Origin: Gammaproteobacteria bacterium | GTDB lineage: Bacteria; Pseudomonadota; Gammaproteobacteria; JAADGQ01 | DNA length: 43,731 nucleotides | Reading direction: 5' to 3' | Assembly (NCBI GenBank): GCA_021648145.1 | Contig: JAKITI010000020.1 | Span: 1-43,731 of the forward strand | Shown: positions 7,603 through 18,243 of the stretch, piece by piece | How the letters are laid out: each line of letters opens with the position of its first letter | How positions within the stretch are numbered: the first letter of the stretch is position 1 | Program-made: the position numbers and the translations under genes | Notes under the pieces: generated by a model | Told to the model about the DNA's origin: nothing | The model's database searches: none | What the model saw: the letters and a program-made list of their open reading frames with translations, nothing else

Positions 7603-8575
7603 AAAAAAACTCAAAATCATTGCGTTGTGCTTTCGCGTTGTACATTGCTCTGTCTGATTTTTTTAATAAATCATTCATATTCTTGCCATCGTCTGGATAC
7701 TCGGTAATACCAATGCTGGCCGATATGTGAAGCTTTTGATTGTCAATAATATAAGGGGTTGAGAGGGCTTTTAGTATTTTTTCTGCAATACTCTTCGTAT
7801 GATGTGGGGAGGTGATGTTTGTCAGGATTATTGCAAATTCATCACCCCCCATGCGAGCGACGGTATCATTTTCTCGTGTGCAGGCCATAAGTCTTTGAGC
7901 CACTTGTTTTAAAATATAATCTCCCGCAGCATGCCCATGGGTGTCGTTGATTATTTTGAAATGATCGAGGTCAATAAACATCAAGTAGAATTTTTCTTGG
8001 TTACGCCGTGCGTTGGCTATGGCGTATTGCATGCGATCTCCGAATAAATTTCGGTTTGGAAGGTTTGTTAATGGATCATTGTGTGCAAGTTTTTTCAGGG
8101 TTTTTTCTGCCTGCTTTCGCTCAGTAATATCCCGAATATTGGCAATGTATTTTATACCACTGCTCAAGTGAGTTTTACCTATAGAGAGTTCAATAGGGAA
8201 AATTTTTCCATTTTTTCGTCGGCCATAAATTTCTGCATCGTTTCCTGATATTGCAGCAAAATGCCAGTTGTTAATGCGTTGTCTGGAGGTATCTGTGCTT
8301 TCAAAAGGCAAAATAGCATCAGAAGGGAGTGTTTCCGGAAATAACAGGCTTAAGTGGCAATTGCGGATCTCTTTGTGTGAGTAACCAAAGAGATCTTGTG
8401 CGGCTGGATTAAAATGTTCGATGGTTCCTTGTTCATTGAATGTAATCAGGCCGTCTTTCATGAGAGTCATGATCGTATTGGCAGATAACTCTTCCGAACA
8501 GGGTTCGTTGTTTGGTGTTGTGTTATCGGTAACGCTTGCTGGCGCGTGCATATTATTTGGATTAACAGAAAACAT
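7589..8575 (-). CDS. PAS-GGDEF diguanylate cyclase
   Basis: Predicted cytoplasmic enzyme making cyclic di-GMP. A PAS domain covers about residues 33-155 (IMTLMKDGLITFNEQG, FNPAAQDLFGY, closing with YIANIRDITERKQAE), and a GGDEF domain about 165-325. The active-site GGDEF is intact at 243-247, with the inhibitory-site RxxD (R234, D237) five residues before it, so feedback inhibition is likely. No transmembrane segment or EAL domain is present. The PAS ligand is unknown. The gene stands alone, convergent with tsaC. Its output could bear on the exopolysaccharide locus at 30442 onward, but nothing in the sequence links them. Confidence 0.92.
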   Translation of the reverse strand: MFSVNPNNMHAPASVTDNTTPNNEPCSEELSANTIMTLMKDGLITFNEQGTIEHFNPAAQDLFGYSHKEIRNCHLSLLFPETLPSDAILPFESTDTSRQRINNWHFAAISGNDAEIYGRRKNGKIFPIELSIGKTHLSSGIKYIANIRDITERKQAEKTLKKLAHNDPLTNLPNRNLFGDRMQYAIANARRNQEKFYLMFIDLDHFKIINDTHGHAAGDYILKQVAQRLMACTRENDTVARMGGDEFAIILTNITSPHHTKSIAEKILKALSTPYIIDNQKLHISASIGITEYPDDGKNMNDLLKKSDRAMYNAKAQRNDFEFFSNAE

Positions 8576-8832
8576 ACTTCTTGTTTGCCTTTTAATGTGT
8601 CACCTGAATTGATATAACTCTAGCTATTCAATCTGGACACTTATTATTATTCTAAATTTTGATAAAAATATGACAATATTTTTATTTAGGTGAATATTAT
8701 GTGTTATTGATTTTTCTTCACCTATTCCACTATATCGGCCATTATCATAAAAGTTTTATTTTTAATTGAACTTGCTACCCATATGCTGGATTATACTTTC
8801 AGATGTATTATGAAATAATAGGGTGAATATCT

Positions 8833-9033
8833 GTGGAAATAACGGTTAATGGCGAATTACATAAAGTACCTGAGGGTTCTAATATAGTGCAATTACTAGA
8901 GGCAATGGATCAGGTGGGTCAGCGTCTAGCCGTTGAAGTCAACCTTGAAATTATACCACGAAGCCTGCATGAACAGTATGTGCTTAAAGAAAATGATCGT
9001 GTTGAAATCGTTCATGCCATTGGTGGCGGCTGA
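8833..9033 (+). CDS. thiS: sulfur carrier protein ThiS
   Basis: A small ubiquitin-like carrier of 66 residues that delivers sulfur as a C-terminal thiocarboxylate for thiazole synthesis in the thiamine pathway. The C-terminal Gly-Gly is present (EIVHAIGGG-stop) and the N-terminal part MEITVNGELHKVPEGSNI fits the family. The start is GTG 8833, with AGGGTG about seven bases upstream. It is followed after 85 nt by thiG, its partner. The 257-nt gap between the divergent GGDEF gene and thiS is AT-rich; a TPP riboswitch is not evident there by eye. Confidence 0.93.
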   Translation: MEITVNGELHKVPEGSNIVQLLEAMDQVGQRLAVEVNLEIIPRSLHEQYVLKENDRVEIVHAIGGG

Positions 9034-9118
9034 ATTTGGATTTAAGAATAAGTGTGTAGAATATTTTGTGAACGCTTATTAACCCAGTTTTACTTACAAA
9101 TTATGATCAGGAAATAAC

Positions 9119-9928
9119 ATGCTTCAAAATAAAATTGAAAACGAGTCTAAAAAAGATGTTTTAACTATTGCTGGGGTCGACTATAGCTCACGTTTATTGG
9201 TTGGAACGGGTAAATATCGTGATTTAGAAGAGACTCGCGCAGCCGTTGAAATGAGTGGTGCAGAAATTATTACGGTTGCAATTCGTCGTACTAATATTGG
9301 GCAAAATGCCAATGAACCTAATTTACTGGATGTGATTTCATTAGATAAATATACCTTGTTACCTAATACAGCAGGTTGTTTTACAGAAGAAGACGCTGTA
9401 CGTACTTGTTTGCTTGCCCGTGAATTGCTTGACGGACATGACTTGATTAAGTTGGAAGTGCTAGGGGATCAAAAAACACTCTTTCCAGATATTCCAGCCA
9501 CTTTAAAAGCCGCTGAGCGCCTGCTTAAAGAAAACTTTAAAATTATGGTTTATACCAATGATGACCCGATCATGGCTAAGCGTTTTGAAGAGATGGGGTG
9601 TGTTGCGGTCATGCCGCTTGCTGCACCAATCGGTTCCGGCCTAGGGATTCGAAACCCCTACAATATTTTAACGATTGTTGAAAATGCTAATGTTCCTATC
9701 ATTGTGGATGCAGGTGTAGGAACTGCTTCAGATGCAGCCATTGCAATGGAGCTAGGGTGCGATGGAGTACTTATGAATACCGCCATTGCGGCTGCAAAAG
9801 ATCCAGTATTGATGGCATCAGCGATGAAAAAAAGCATAGAAGCAGGGCGTGAAGCCTATCGTGCAGGGCGTATGCCACGTAAGCGCTTTGCAAGCGCATC
9901 CTCACCACTTGATGGTACAATTTTCTAA
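9119..9928 (+). CDS. thiG: thiazole synthase ThiG
   Basis: Forms the thiazole phosphate ring of thiamine from deoxyxylulose phosphate, dehydroglycine/iminoglycine and ThiS thiocarboxylate, in a TIM-barrel fold. Visible hallmarks are [14 protein letters not shown], the Schiff-base lysine K111 in [24 protein letters not shown] and the phosphate-binding [20 protein letters not shown]. Its 269 residues match the family length. It follows thiS and is only 2-17 nt from trmB depending on the trmB start, an arrangement common in gammaproteobacteria. Confidence 0.96.
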   Translation: MLQNKIENESKKDVLTIAGVDYSSRLLVGTGKYRDLEETRAAVEMSGAEIITVAIRRTNIGQNANEPNLLDVISLDKYTLLPNTAGCFTEEDAVRTCLLARELLDGHDLIKLEVLGDQKTLFPDIPATLKAAERLLKENFKIMVYTNDDPIMAKRFEEMGCVAVMPLAAPIGSGLGIRNPYNILTIVENANVPIIVDAGVGTASDAAIAMELGCDGVLMNTAIAAAKDPVLMASAMKKSIEAGREAYRAGRMPRKRFASASSPLDGTIF

Positions 9929-9945
9929 TTGTGATCATAAAAGAA

Positions 9946-10635
9946 ATGGATAACGATGTAGTTTATCCGCGCCGTATAAAAAGTTATGTGTTACGTGAAG
10001 GTCGGATGACTGATGGACAGCGTCGAGCAATGAAATCTCGACTGGAAAGGTATGGAGTCCCTGCCGGTTCGGATAAGATTGATCTAGGTCAGTTATTTGG
10101 CCGAGAAGCACCGCGTATTATTGAAATCGGGTTTGGAATGGGTACGTCATTAATCGAGATGGCGAAGGCATCACCTGAAAATGATTATTTAGGTATTGAA
10201 GTTCATCGCCCTGGTGTCGGTACACTGCTGCGCCAAGTGGATGAACTTGGGTTAAGTAATATACGTGTGGCATGCATAGATGCCGTGGAGTTATTAGATC
10301 ATCGTATCCCTGAAACTTCCCTCAAAGCGATTCATCTTTTTTTCCCTGACCCTTGGCACAAGAAGCGGCACAACAAACGTCGTATTGTTCAGCCTAATTT
10401 TATCGCATCAGTGAGTCGCCTGTTGTGCCCTAAAGGTCAATTTCATATGGCCACTGATTGGGAGAATTATGCGCATCAAATGATGCGTGTGATGAGTGCA
10501 TCGCCCAACTATAGAAACTGTGCAGGTGACCTGAAATTCTCAGAACGCCCCGACTATCGTCCACTGACCAAATTTGAGCTCAGAGGGCAACGTTTGGGAC
10601 ATGGTGTTTGGGATCTTATTTTTGAGCGGATGTAA
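9946..10635 (+). CDS. trmB: tRNA (guanine-N7-)-methyltransferase
   Basis: Methylates guanine 46 in the variable loop of tRNAs using S-adenosylmethionine. The SAM-binding motif IIEIGFGMGTSLIEMA and the family signature FPDPWHKKRHNKRRIVQ are both present, with the C-terminal GHGVWDLIFE. An in-frame GTG at 9931 lies five codons upstream; I chose ATG 9946 because it gives the usual short basic N-terminus before YVLREGR, but neither start has a clear ribosome binding site. It ends 3 nt before dnaQ, so thiS-thiG-trmB-dnaQ probably form one transcription unit. Confidence 0.93.
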   Translation: MDNDVVYPRRIKSYVLREGRMTDGQRRAMKSRLERYGVPAGSDKIDLGQLFGREAPRIIEIGFGMGTSLIEMAKASPENDYLGIEVHRPGVGTLLRQVDELGLSNIRVACIDAVELLDHRIPETSLKAIHLFFPDPWHKKRHNKRRIVQPNFIASVSRLLCPKGQFHMATDWENYAHQMMRVMSASPNYRNCAGDLKFSERPDYRPLTKFELRGQRLGHGVWDLIFERM

Positions 10636-10638
10636 TTT

Positions 10639-11376
10639 ATGAGACAAATTGTACTGGATACTGAAACGACAGGCCTGGAACCTAAGCAAGGGCATCGTAT
10701 TATCGAGATTGGTTGTGTGGAAATAGTTGAACGCCGTTTAACGGGTCGGCATTACCATCAATATTTACAGCCTGATCGAAAAATTGATCCAGGTGCGATG
10801 GAAGTGCATGGCATCACAAATGAATCTTTAGTCGATAAACCACGCTTTGAAGCCATTGTTGACGAATTTATGAGTTTTATAGAGGGTGCTGAGCTCATTA
10901 TTCATAACGCTCCATTTGATGTTGGCTTTATTAATCATGAGCTTGCAAAGTTAAACGGGGTTACGTGGTCGAAAGTGCAAAATCATTGCGATGTGATTGA
11001 TACACTCAAGATGGCGCGTCAAAAATATCCTGGTCAACGTAATAATCTGGATGCGCTGTGTCGACGGCTGGGTATTGATAACTCTAAACGTGATTTGCAT
11101 GGCGCGCTACTTGATTCCGAGATTCTTGCTGAAGTCTATCTGACCATGACTGGAGGGCAGGTGAGTTTGCTGCTCGGTGATGAAGGTCGAAAAGGTGGAG
11201 ACGAAAATATGGGTAGACAAAATATCCCGAAAGAGATTCATCGTCTGCCTGAAGCTCGTTCAAAGTTAAAAGTGATTCAACCGACAAAAAAAGAACTGGC
11301 TGCGCATATGCAGCGCCTTGATGCGATCACTAAAGAGGCTGGTGGCGAATGCTTGTGGGAGAAAACGTCAAATTAA
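10639..11376 (+). CDS. dnaQ: DNA polymerase III epsilon subunit (3'-5' proofreading exonuclease)
   Basis: Proofreading subunit of the replicative polymerase. The DEDDh active site is complete: D7 and E9 in LDTETTG, D94 in HNAPFD, and H154 and D159 in HGALLD. A C-terminal tail of about 75 residues would carry the alpha-subunit binding segment. Length 245 is typical. It starts 3 nt after trmB and is followed by a 117-nt gap containing the ilv promoter. rnhA, a common dnaQ neighbour, is not present. Confidence 0.93.
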   Translation: MRQIVLDTETTGLEPKQGHRIIEIGCVEIVERRLTGRHYHQYLQPDRKIDPGAMEVHGITNESLVDKPRFEAIVDEFMSFIEGAELIIHNAPFDVGFINHELAKLNGVTWSKVQNHCDVIDTLKMARQKYPGQRNNLDALCRRLGIDNSKRDLHGALLDSEILAEVYLTMTGGQVSLLLGDEGRKGGDENMGRQNIPKEIHRLPEARSKLKVIQPTKKELAAHMQRLDAITKEAGGECLWEKTSN

Positions 11377-11422
11377 TTTAGTCATGCAATATTCGGCGTG
11401 GTGCTTTTTTTGTGACAAAAAA

Positions 11423-11451
11423 TTGCTATTTTCTCAGCACCTTTCTACAAT
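11423..11451 (+). promoter_or_regulatory. sigma70-type promoter of the ilvBHC operon
   Basis: TTGCTA at 11423-11428 and TACAAT at 11446-11451 are 17 nt apart, 43 nt before the GTG start of ilvB. The leader after it is too short for a branched-chain amino acid attenuator peptide, so classical ilv attenuation is not supported here. Confidence 0.6.
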
Positions 11452-11493
11452 TGCGCGTTTGTTTGTTGATAGTTCTATTTGAGGAGTGTTGTC

Positions 11494-13188
11494 GTGGAGT
11501 TGAGCGGCGCTGAAATATTTATTCGTTGTTTAAAGGAAGAGAAGGTTGAGTATCTTTTTGGTTATCCAGGAGGAGCTGTATTAAACCTTTATGATGCACT
11601 TGATCAGCAGAATGATGTAAAGCATATATTGGTAAGGCACGAGCAAGCAGCAACACATGCTGCGGATGGGTATGCGCGCGCGACAGGCAGGCCTGGAGTC
11701 GTACTGGTAACTTCTGGGCCAGGTGCGACTAATGCCGTGACGGGTATAGCAACGGCTTATATGGATTCGATTCCTATGGTTGTTTTTACAGGGCAGGTTT
11801 TTACAAGCTTGATCGGTAATGATGCATTTCAGGAAGTGGATTCGATAGGAATTACACGCCCGTGTGTTAAACATAACTTTATGGTTAAAGACGTTAAAGA
11901 CCTTGCGGAAATTATCAAAAAGGCATTTTATATTGCGACGACAGGGCGACCGGGGCCCGTGGTAATTGATATTCCAAAAGATATTACCGCCGATAAAGCA
12001 CTTTTTGACTACCCTGAAAGCGTCAGTATTCGTTCTTATAATCCTGTATTAAAGGGACATGGCAGGCAAATAAAACGTGCCGTGGAAATGATATTGAATG
12101 CACGCCGTCCGATTGTTTATAGTGGCGGCGGTGTTGTTCTTGATGGCGCATCATCTGAACTGACTGAATTTGTTCAAATGCTCAATTTTCCTATCACAAG
12201 TACTTTGATGGGGCTTGGGGCGTACCCAGCCACGGATAAGCAGTTCTTAGGTATGCTGGGAATGCATGGTACTTATGAAGCCAATATGACTATGCATGAA
12301 TGCGATGTATTGATCGCAATTGGTGCACGTTTTGATGATCGTGTGACTGGTAAAATTGAAAAGTTTTGCCCGACAGCAAAAATTATTCATATCGATATCG
12401 ACCCTGCATCCATTTCAAAAAATGTCAAAGTAGATGTGCCTATTGTAGGGGCGGTTAGTAATGTATTAAAAGAGATGTTCAAGCTGCTAAGAGCGACTGA
12501 ACGAAATCCTGATGAGCAAGCATTGAATGACTGGTGGGGCAAAATTAAGGCATGGCGTAAAATTGAATGCTTGAAGTTTGATACCAATGGCGAAAAAATC
12601 AAACCTCAAGCTGTGGTTCAAACACTCTATGATGTGACTCAAGGCAATGCTTATGTGACGACTGATGTGGGTCAGCACCAGATGTGGGCGGCACAGTTTT
12701 ACAAATTTGATAAACCACACAGGTGGATTACTTCTGGTGGGCTTGGCACGATGGGTTTTGGTCTGCCCGCCGCGATGGGTGTGCAACTTGCGCACCCTGA
12801 TGCAACGGTTGCTGTTGTGACGGGCGAAGGCAGTATCCAGATGTGTATTCAAGAGCTTTCAACCTGCTTGCAATACGGTTTACCCATTAAAATTGTGAAC
12901 TTGAATAATGGTGTGTTGGGAATGGTACGCCAATGGCAGGAGTTTTTTTATGGAAAGCGCTATGCTATGTCCTATATGGAGTCATTGCCTGATTTTGTTA
13001 AATTAGCTGAAAGTTATGGTCACGTCGGGATTCGTATTGATAAACCTGAGGATGTGAGACCTGCAATGGAAGAAGCGATGAAGCTGAAAGGTCGTTTGGT
13101 CTTTTTGGATTACTATACTGATCCGGCTGAAAACGTTTATCCGATGATTCCTGCTGGTGCGGGATTAAATGAAATGTTGTTGGTGTAA
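11494..13188 (+). CDS. ilvB: acetolactate synthase large subunit
   Basis: Catalytic subunit of acetohydroxyacid synthase, the first common step of valine, leucine and isoleucine synthesis; it needs thiamine diphosphate, Mg and FAD. Signatures: GYPGGAVLNLYDAL, the ThDP glutamate region LVRHEQAATHAADGYARA, and the late GEGSIQMCIQEL...NLNNGVLGMVRQWQ cofactor segment. The GDG start of the ThDP motif is GEG here, a conservative change. The open frame begins at TTG 11479, but GAGGAG at 11481-11486 points to GTG 11494, giving 564 residues. It resembles the IlvI class; ilvH follows directly. Confidence 0.95.
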   Translation: MELSGAEIFIRCLKEEKVEYLFGYPGGAVLNLYDALDQQNDVKHILVRHEQAATHAADGYARATGRPGVVLVTSGPGATNAVTGIATAYMDSIPMVVFTGQVFTSLIGNDAFQEVDSIGITRPCVKHNFMVKDVKDLAEIIKKAFYIATTGRPGPVVIDIPKDITADKALFDYPESVSIRSYNPVLKGHGRQIKRAVEMILNARRPIVYSGGGVVLDGASSELTEFVQMLNFPITSTLMGLGAYPATDKQFLGMLGMHGTYEANMTMHECDVLIAIGARFDDRVTGKIEKFCPTAKIIHIDIDPASISKNVKVDVPIVGAVSNVLKEMFKLLRATERNPDEQALNDWWGKIKAWRKIECLKFDTNGEKIKPQAVVQTLYDVTQGNAYVTTDVGQHQMWAAQFYKFDKPHRWITSGGLGTMGFGLPAAMGVQLAHPDATVAVVTGEGSIQMCIQELSTCLQYGLPIKIVNLNNGVLGMVRQWQEFFYGKRYAMSYMESLPDFVKLAESYGHVGIRIDKPEDVRPAMEEAMKLKGRLVFLDYYTDPAENVYPMIPAGAGLNEMLLV

Positions 13189-13191
13189 GTG

Positions 13192-14737
<1,546 letters not shown>

Positions 14738-14745
14738 CCAAGGAC

Positions 14746-14783
14746 AAAAAAGGCAGTAATATTAAGTTACAACTGCCTTTTTA
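14746..14783 (+). terminator. intrinsic terminator after ilvC
   Basis: AAAAAAGGCAGT and ACTGCCTTTTT pair around a 14-nt loop and end in a T-run. It closes the ilvBHC operon just before the psd-family gene, so that gene may depend on readthrough or its own promoter. Confidence 0.85.
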
Positions 14784-14791
14784 TTTGAATT

Positions 14792-15424
14792 ATGGTTGAT
14801 CATAATCGCCCGGTTATTTCTCGTGAGGGCTTTGTATATATTGCTGTTTCACTTGTTTTTGTTGTGGTGTTACAGCATGAATATGGGTTCTTGATTGCGC
14901 TACCTGCCTGGCTGTTTGTTGCCTTTCTACTATTTTTTTTTCGTGATCCAAAGCGTAAGGTTCCTTCGGCACCGCTCGGTGTTATCTGTCCCGTTGATGG
15001 CGTGGTAGAAGCCATTGGTAAACGGACGGATGTTTATCTTGAGCGGCCTGCCATTCGAATTGTTATGCGAATGCGTTTTTTTGGATGTCATCTTGTTCGT
15101 AGTCCTATTGAGGGTCGAATTGCAGCATTGTGGACACACTCAGCTCTAAAAAAAATGGGTAGCGGTCATTACAAACCACGCTATGCGTTGCATATTCAAA
15201 CAGATGAAAAAGATGATGTTATGATGATTAATTGTTCATCGGCCACGCTGGGGTTGAGTTGTTTTTATCAGGCTGGCGAACGTATGGGGCAGGGGCGACG
15301 AAGTGGTTTTAATCTCTTTCCAGCAAGAGTTGTTCTTTATTTGCCTGAAAACTCTAAAATACATGTCAGTGTGGGTAGTAAAGTAATGGCTGGGACTGAT
15401 ATTATCGCAACCATGATTCACTGA
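14792..15424 (+). CDS. phosphatidylserine decarboxylase-like protein, cleavage site lost
   Basis: A 210-residue protein of the short (archaeal-type) phosphatidylserine decarboxylase family by the N-terminal membrane segments (about 14-50), FFRDPKRKVPSAPLGVICPVDGVV and the C-terminal VLYLP segment. Active enzymes cut themselves between Gly and Ser in an FGSRV-type motif to make a pyruvoyl group. Here the aligned site reads LFPAR (P177, A178), so neither residue is present, and the DVHVNR region is GCHLVR. Classical Psd activity is therefore unlikely. Position after ilvC matches a known ilvC-psd neighbourhood, but pssA is absent. It could have a structural or lipid-binding role; the function is unknown. 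Confidence 0.75.
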   Translation: MVDHNRPVISREGFVYIAVSLVFVVVLQHEYGFLIALPAWLFVAFLLFFFRDPKRKVPSAPLGVICPVDGVVEAIGKRTDVYLERPAIRIVMRMRFFGCHLVRSPIEGRIAALWTHSALKKMGSGHYKPRYALHIQTDEKDDVMMINCSSATLGLSCFYQAGERMGQGRRSGFNLFPARVVLYLPENSKIHVSVGSKVMAGTDIIATMIH

Positions 15425-15442
15425 TTATTTTTGTAGATTGTT

Positions 15443-16054
15443 GTGTCAAAAAAACTAAAACAACGAACTGTTGGTTTACTTGTGCTGGGTGCGCTAACCG
15501 CTATTGTCGTTCCGATTTTGCTTGATATATCACAAAGTAATCAATCGGGCACGATTGTGAGCCCAATTCCTGAAAAACCTGATGGCTTTATTATAAAGCG
15601 GCTGTCACTGGATGAACCTCAACAATCGGTGATCCTTGATGATGACACCTCAAAACTCATTAAAGCACCTGATATTTCTAATCCCACTCAAGTCGTTGAA
15701 AGCCAAAAACAGCTTGATTCCTTGCCTGTTGAGTTTCAACCAGAAACTTCCAAGGCTGTTAAGGAAGTCAAAAAATCAGTAAAAAAACCTAATGCATGGG
15801 TTGTACAGCTTGCGAGTTTTTCCAGTAAAAAAAATGCGTTAGCGTTACGTAATAAATTGCAGAAATCGGGTTATCGTGCATTTATAGAACGGATCGATAC
15901 GACGACAGGTAAAAGATTCAGAGTAAAAGTCGGGCCTGAACTATCCAAAAAGACTTCTAATAATTTGCAGGTTAATTTAATGGATGAGTTTCGAATGAAA
16001 GGTGTGGTCGTTAAACATCGTGCAGGTACAAGTGTGGTAACAACTGGAGAGTAA
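15443..16054 (+). CDS. dedD: SPOR-domain membrane protein (DedD-like)
   Basis: A single-pass inner membrane protein: short basic N-terminus (MSKKLKQR), one membrane helix (about residues 9-28), a periplasmic linker and a C-terminal SPOR domain from about residue 115 (WVVQLASFSSKKNALALRNKLQKSG). SPOR domains bind denuded septal peptidoglycan, and DedD takes part in cell constriction. The gene sits directly before cvpA and purF, as in E. coli. Start is GTG 15443, 18 nt after the psd-like gene. The symbol rests on context plus architecture, since SPOR proteins are poorly conserved. Confidence 0.8.
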   Translation: MSKKLKQRTVGLLVLGALTAIVVPILLDISQSNQSGTIVSPIPEKPDGFIIKRLSLDEPQQSVILDDDTSKLIKAPDISNPTQVVESQKQLDSLPVEFQPETSKAVKEVKKSVKKPNAWVVQLASFSSKKNALALRNKLQKSGYRAFIERIDTTTGKRFRVKVGPELSKKTSNNLQVNLMDEFRMKGVVVKHRAGTSVVTTGE

Positions 16055-16058
16055 TGCG

Positions 16059-16565
16059 ATGAGTTGGCCGGATTATATCATTATCGGAATTATCGTTATT
16101 TCTGCAATCATAAGTATCATTCGTGGTTTTGTGCGTGAAGGCATGTCACTTGCGGGGTGGATTGTTGCGGTATGGGTCTCTTTAGAGTTCGCAGATAAAG
16201 CCTCTGTGGTATTTGAAGGTGCGATTGACACGCCCTCATTACGAGTTGGAGTGACTTTCTTTCTTCTTTTTATTAGTGTTTTAATTATATCGACATTGGT
16301 TAATCACCAGATTGGAAAGTTTATCCACTCTGCAGGGTTGAGTGGACTGGATCGTTTGATCGGTGTTTTATTCGGTACGATACGAGGCATGCTGATCGTG
16401 ACCGTGCTTGTGATTTTGCTGGGAATGACTGCTATGCCTGAAACATCCTGGTGGGTCGAGTCTGAGTTATTACAGTATTTTAAGCCGTTAGCATCAGCTA
16501 TGGTTGATTATGCATCAGTTGAAATTCCTGATGATTATTTTGAACAGTTAAAACAGAAGTTTTAA
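16059..16565 (+). CDS. cvpA: CvpA family membrane protein
   Basis: A 168-residue inner membrane protein with about four predicted helices. The N-terminal DYIIIGIIVISAIISIIRGFVREGMSL segment is typical of CvpA, known for colicin V production and later tied to envelope homeostasis; its molecular function is not settled. It starts 4 nt after the SPOR gene and ends 52 nt before purF, the standard dedD-cvpA-purF order. Confidence 0.9.
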   Translation: MSWPDYIIIGIIVISAIISIIRGFVREGMSLAGWIVAVWVSLEFADKASVVFEGAIDTPSLRVGVTFFLLFISVLIISTLVNHQIGKFIHSAGLSGLDRLIGVLFGTIRGMLIVTVLVILLGMTAMPETSWWVESELLQYFKPLASAMVDYASVEIPDDYFEQLKQKF

Positions 16566-16617
16566 TCCAAACTCATGAAGTATCTGGGTTAATTTTTATA
16601 AAATTGGAGAAATTTTG

Positions 16618-18135
16618 ATGTGTGGCATCATTGGCATAGTGGGTAGTAATGGTAATGTCAATCAGGCGATTTATGATGCCTTAACAGTGATTCAGCATCG
16701 AGGACAAGATGCTGCGGGTATAGTCACCTGTGATAAGGGCAAGTTTCATTTGCGTAAAGCAAACGGTCTGGTGCGTGATGTATTTAAAACACGACACATG
16801 AGAGGATTAACCGGAAAAATGGGAGTTGGACATGTGCGTTACCCAACAGCCGGATGCTCATCAACGGCTGAAGCTCAGCCCTTTTATGTCAACTCTCCTT
16901 ATGGGATTGCATTGGCTCATAATGGGAACTTAACTAATGCAGAGCATTTGAAAGACGAGCTGTTTCGTGAAGACTTACGGCATATTAATACGGAGTCTGA
17001 TTCAGAAGTGCTATTAAATGTCTTTGCACATGAATTACATAAAGCAAGAAAGTTACGCATTGATGAGCATGATATTTTTGAGGCTATTGCAGGAGTACAT
17101 CGGCGTTGCCGTGGGGGATATGCTGCAGTTGCTATGATTACGGGTTATGGCATGGTTGCGTTTCGTGATCCTTATGGTATTCGCCCAGTTGTGTTTGGAA
17201 AGCGTGAAACAGAGTCTGGCCCAGAATATATGGTCTCCTCTGAAAGTGTCGCTCTGGATGCTTTGGGGTTTGAGCTGATACGTGATATAGCACCCGGTGA
17301 GGCTATTTTTATTCGCTCTGATGGTGAGCTTTTTACGCATCAATGTATTGATGCGCCTACTTATTCCCCTTGTATTTTTGAGTTTGTTTATCTGGCACGT
17401 CCGGACTCTATTATTGATGATATTTCAGTTTATAAAGCACGTTTACGTATGGGCGAGCAGTTGGCTGAAAAAATTCTTCGTGAATATCCAGAGCATGATA
17501 TTGATGTGGTCATTCCCATTCCTGATACCAGTCGAACTTCAGCGCTGCCTCTTGCTTACAATCTCGGTGTCAAATATCGAGAAGGCTTTATAAAAAACCG
17601 CTACATTGGCCGTACGTTTATCATGCCTGGGCAGCAAGAGCGTAAAAAATCTGTAAGACAAAAGCTGAATGCGATTGATCTGGAATTTAATGGTAAAAAT
17701 GTACTGCTTGTTGATGACTCTATTGTTCGAGGAACCACATCCAGCCAGATTATAAAAATGGCTCGGGAGGCAGGGGCTAAAAAAGTTTATTTTGCTTCCG
17801 CAGCTCCAGCAGTTCGCTATCCCAATGTTTATGGCATTGATATGCCGGCGGTTGAAGAGTTGATTGCTTATAATCGTACCGATGAGGAAGTTGCGACTGA
17901 AATTGGTGCTGATTGGGTTGTCTATCAGGATCTTGATGGTTTGGTGCAATCAGTTTTACGTGAAACAACTGCAGTGAAAGGCTTTGATACCTCTTGTTTT
18001 ACAGGTGAGTATGTGACTGGAGATATTACGCCAGAATACCTGGAAAATTTAGAGCTGCGTCGGAATGATTTTACAAAAAATTGTATTGATTCTGAAGAGT
18101 CAAGTGAAATAGGGTTGTATAACGATAATACGTAA
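16618..18135 (+). CDS. purF: amidophosphoribosyltransferase
   Basis: First committed enzyme of purine synthesis: transfers the glutamine amide to PRPP. It is an N-terminal nucleophile glutaminase, so the mature protein must begin with Cys; MCGIIGIVG from ATG 16618 provides this, and the upstream TTG 16615 is rejected. HRGQDAAGI and the PRPP-binding [18 protein letters not shown] are clear. Length 505 is normal. GGAGA lies about nine bases upstream. It is the last gene of the group and is followed by a strong terminator. PurR-type regulation is possible, but I saw no operator I would defend. Confidence 0.96.
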   Translation: MCGIIGIVGSNGNVNQAIYDALTVIQHRGQDAAGIVTCDKGKFHLRKANGLVRDVFKTRHMRGLTGKMGVGHVRYPTAGCSSTAEAQPFYVNSPYGIALAHNGNLTNAEHLKDELFREDLRHINTESDSEVLLNVFAHELHKARKLRIDEHDIFEAIAGVHRRCRGGYAAVAMITGYGMVAFRDPYGIRPVVFGKRETESGPEYMVSSESVALDALGFELIRDIAPGEAIFIRSDGELFTHQCIDAPTYSPCIFEFVYLARPDSIIDDISVYKARLRMGEQLAEKILREYPEHDIDVVIPIPDTSRTSALPLAYNLGVKYREGFIKNRYIGRTFIMPGQQERKKSVRQKLNAIDLEFNGKNVLLVDDSIVRGTTSSQIIKMAREAGAKKVYFASAAPAVRYPNVYGIDMPAVEELIAYNRTDEEVATEIGADWVVYQDLDGLVQSVLRETTAVKGFDTSCFTGEYVTGDITPEYLENLELRRNDFTKNCIDSEESSEIGLYNDNT

Positions 18136-18163
18136 GAAAATAACTTACCTATAAGTTGTTGTG

Positions 18164-18198
18164 AAAAGGTAGTAAATATTAGTATTTACTGCCTTTTA
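18164..18198 (+). terminator. intrinsic terminator after purF
   Basis: AAAAGGTAGTAAATA and TATTTACTGCCTTTT form a 15-bp stem with one G-T wobble and a TTAG loop. The A-tract and T-tract make it potentially bidirectional. Confidence 0.88.
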
Positions 18199-18243
18199 AG
18201 TAACAGCTATATTATTTTTTTAGTTACTAACGCTAATTTATTA

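Noticed and set aside
8576-8832. TPP riboswitch before thiS
   Set aside because: The conserved CTGAGA and ACCTGA-type cores of a TPP riboswitch are not seen in the proper order or strand in this gap.
11377-11493. ilv attenuator leader
   Set aside because: No leader peptide rich in Val/Leu/Ile codons; the promoter found lies only 43 nt before the start.
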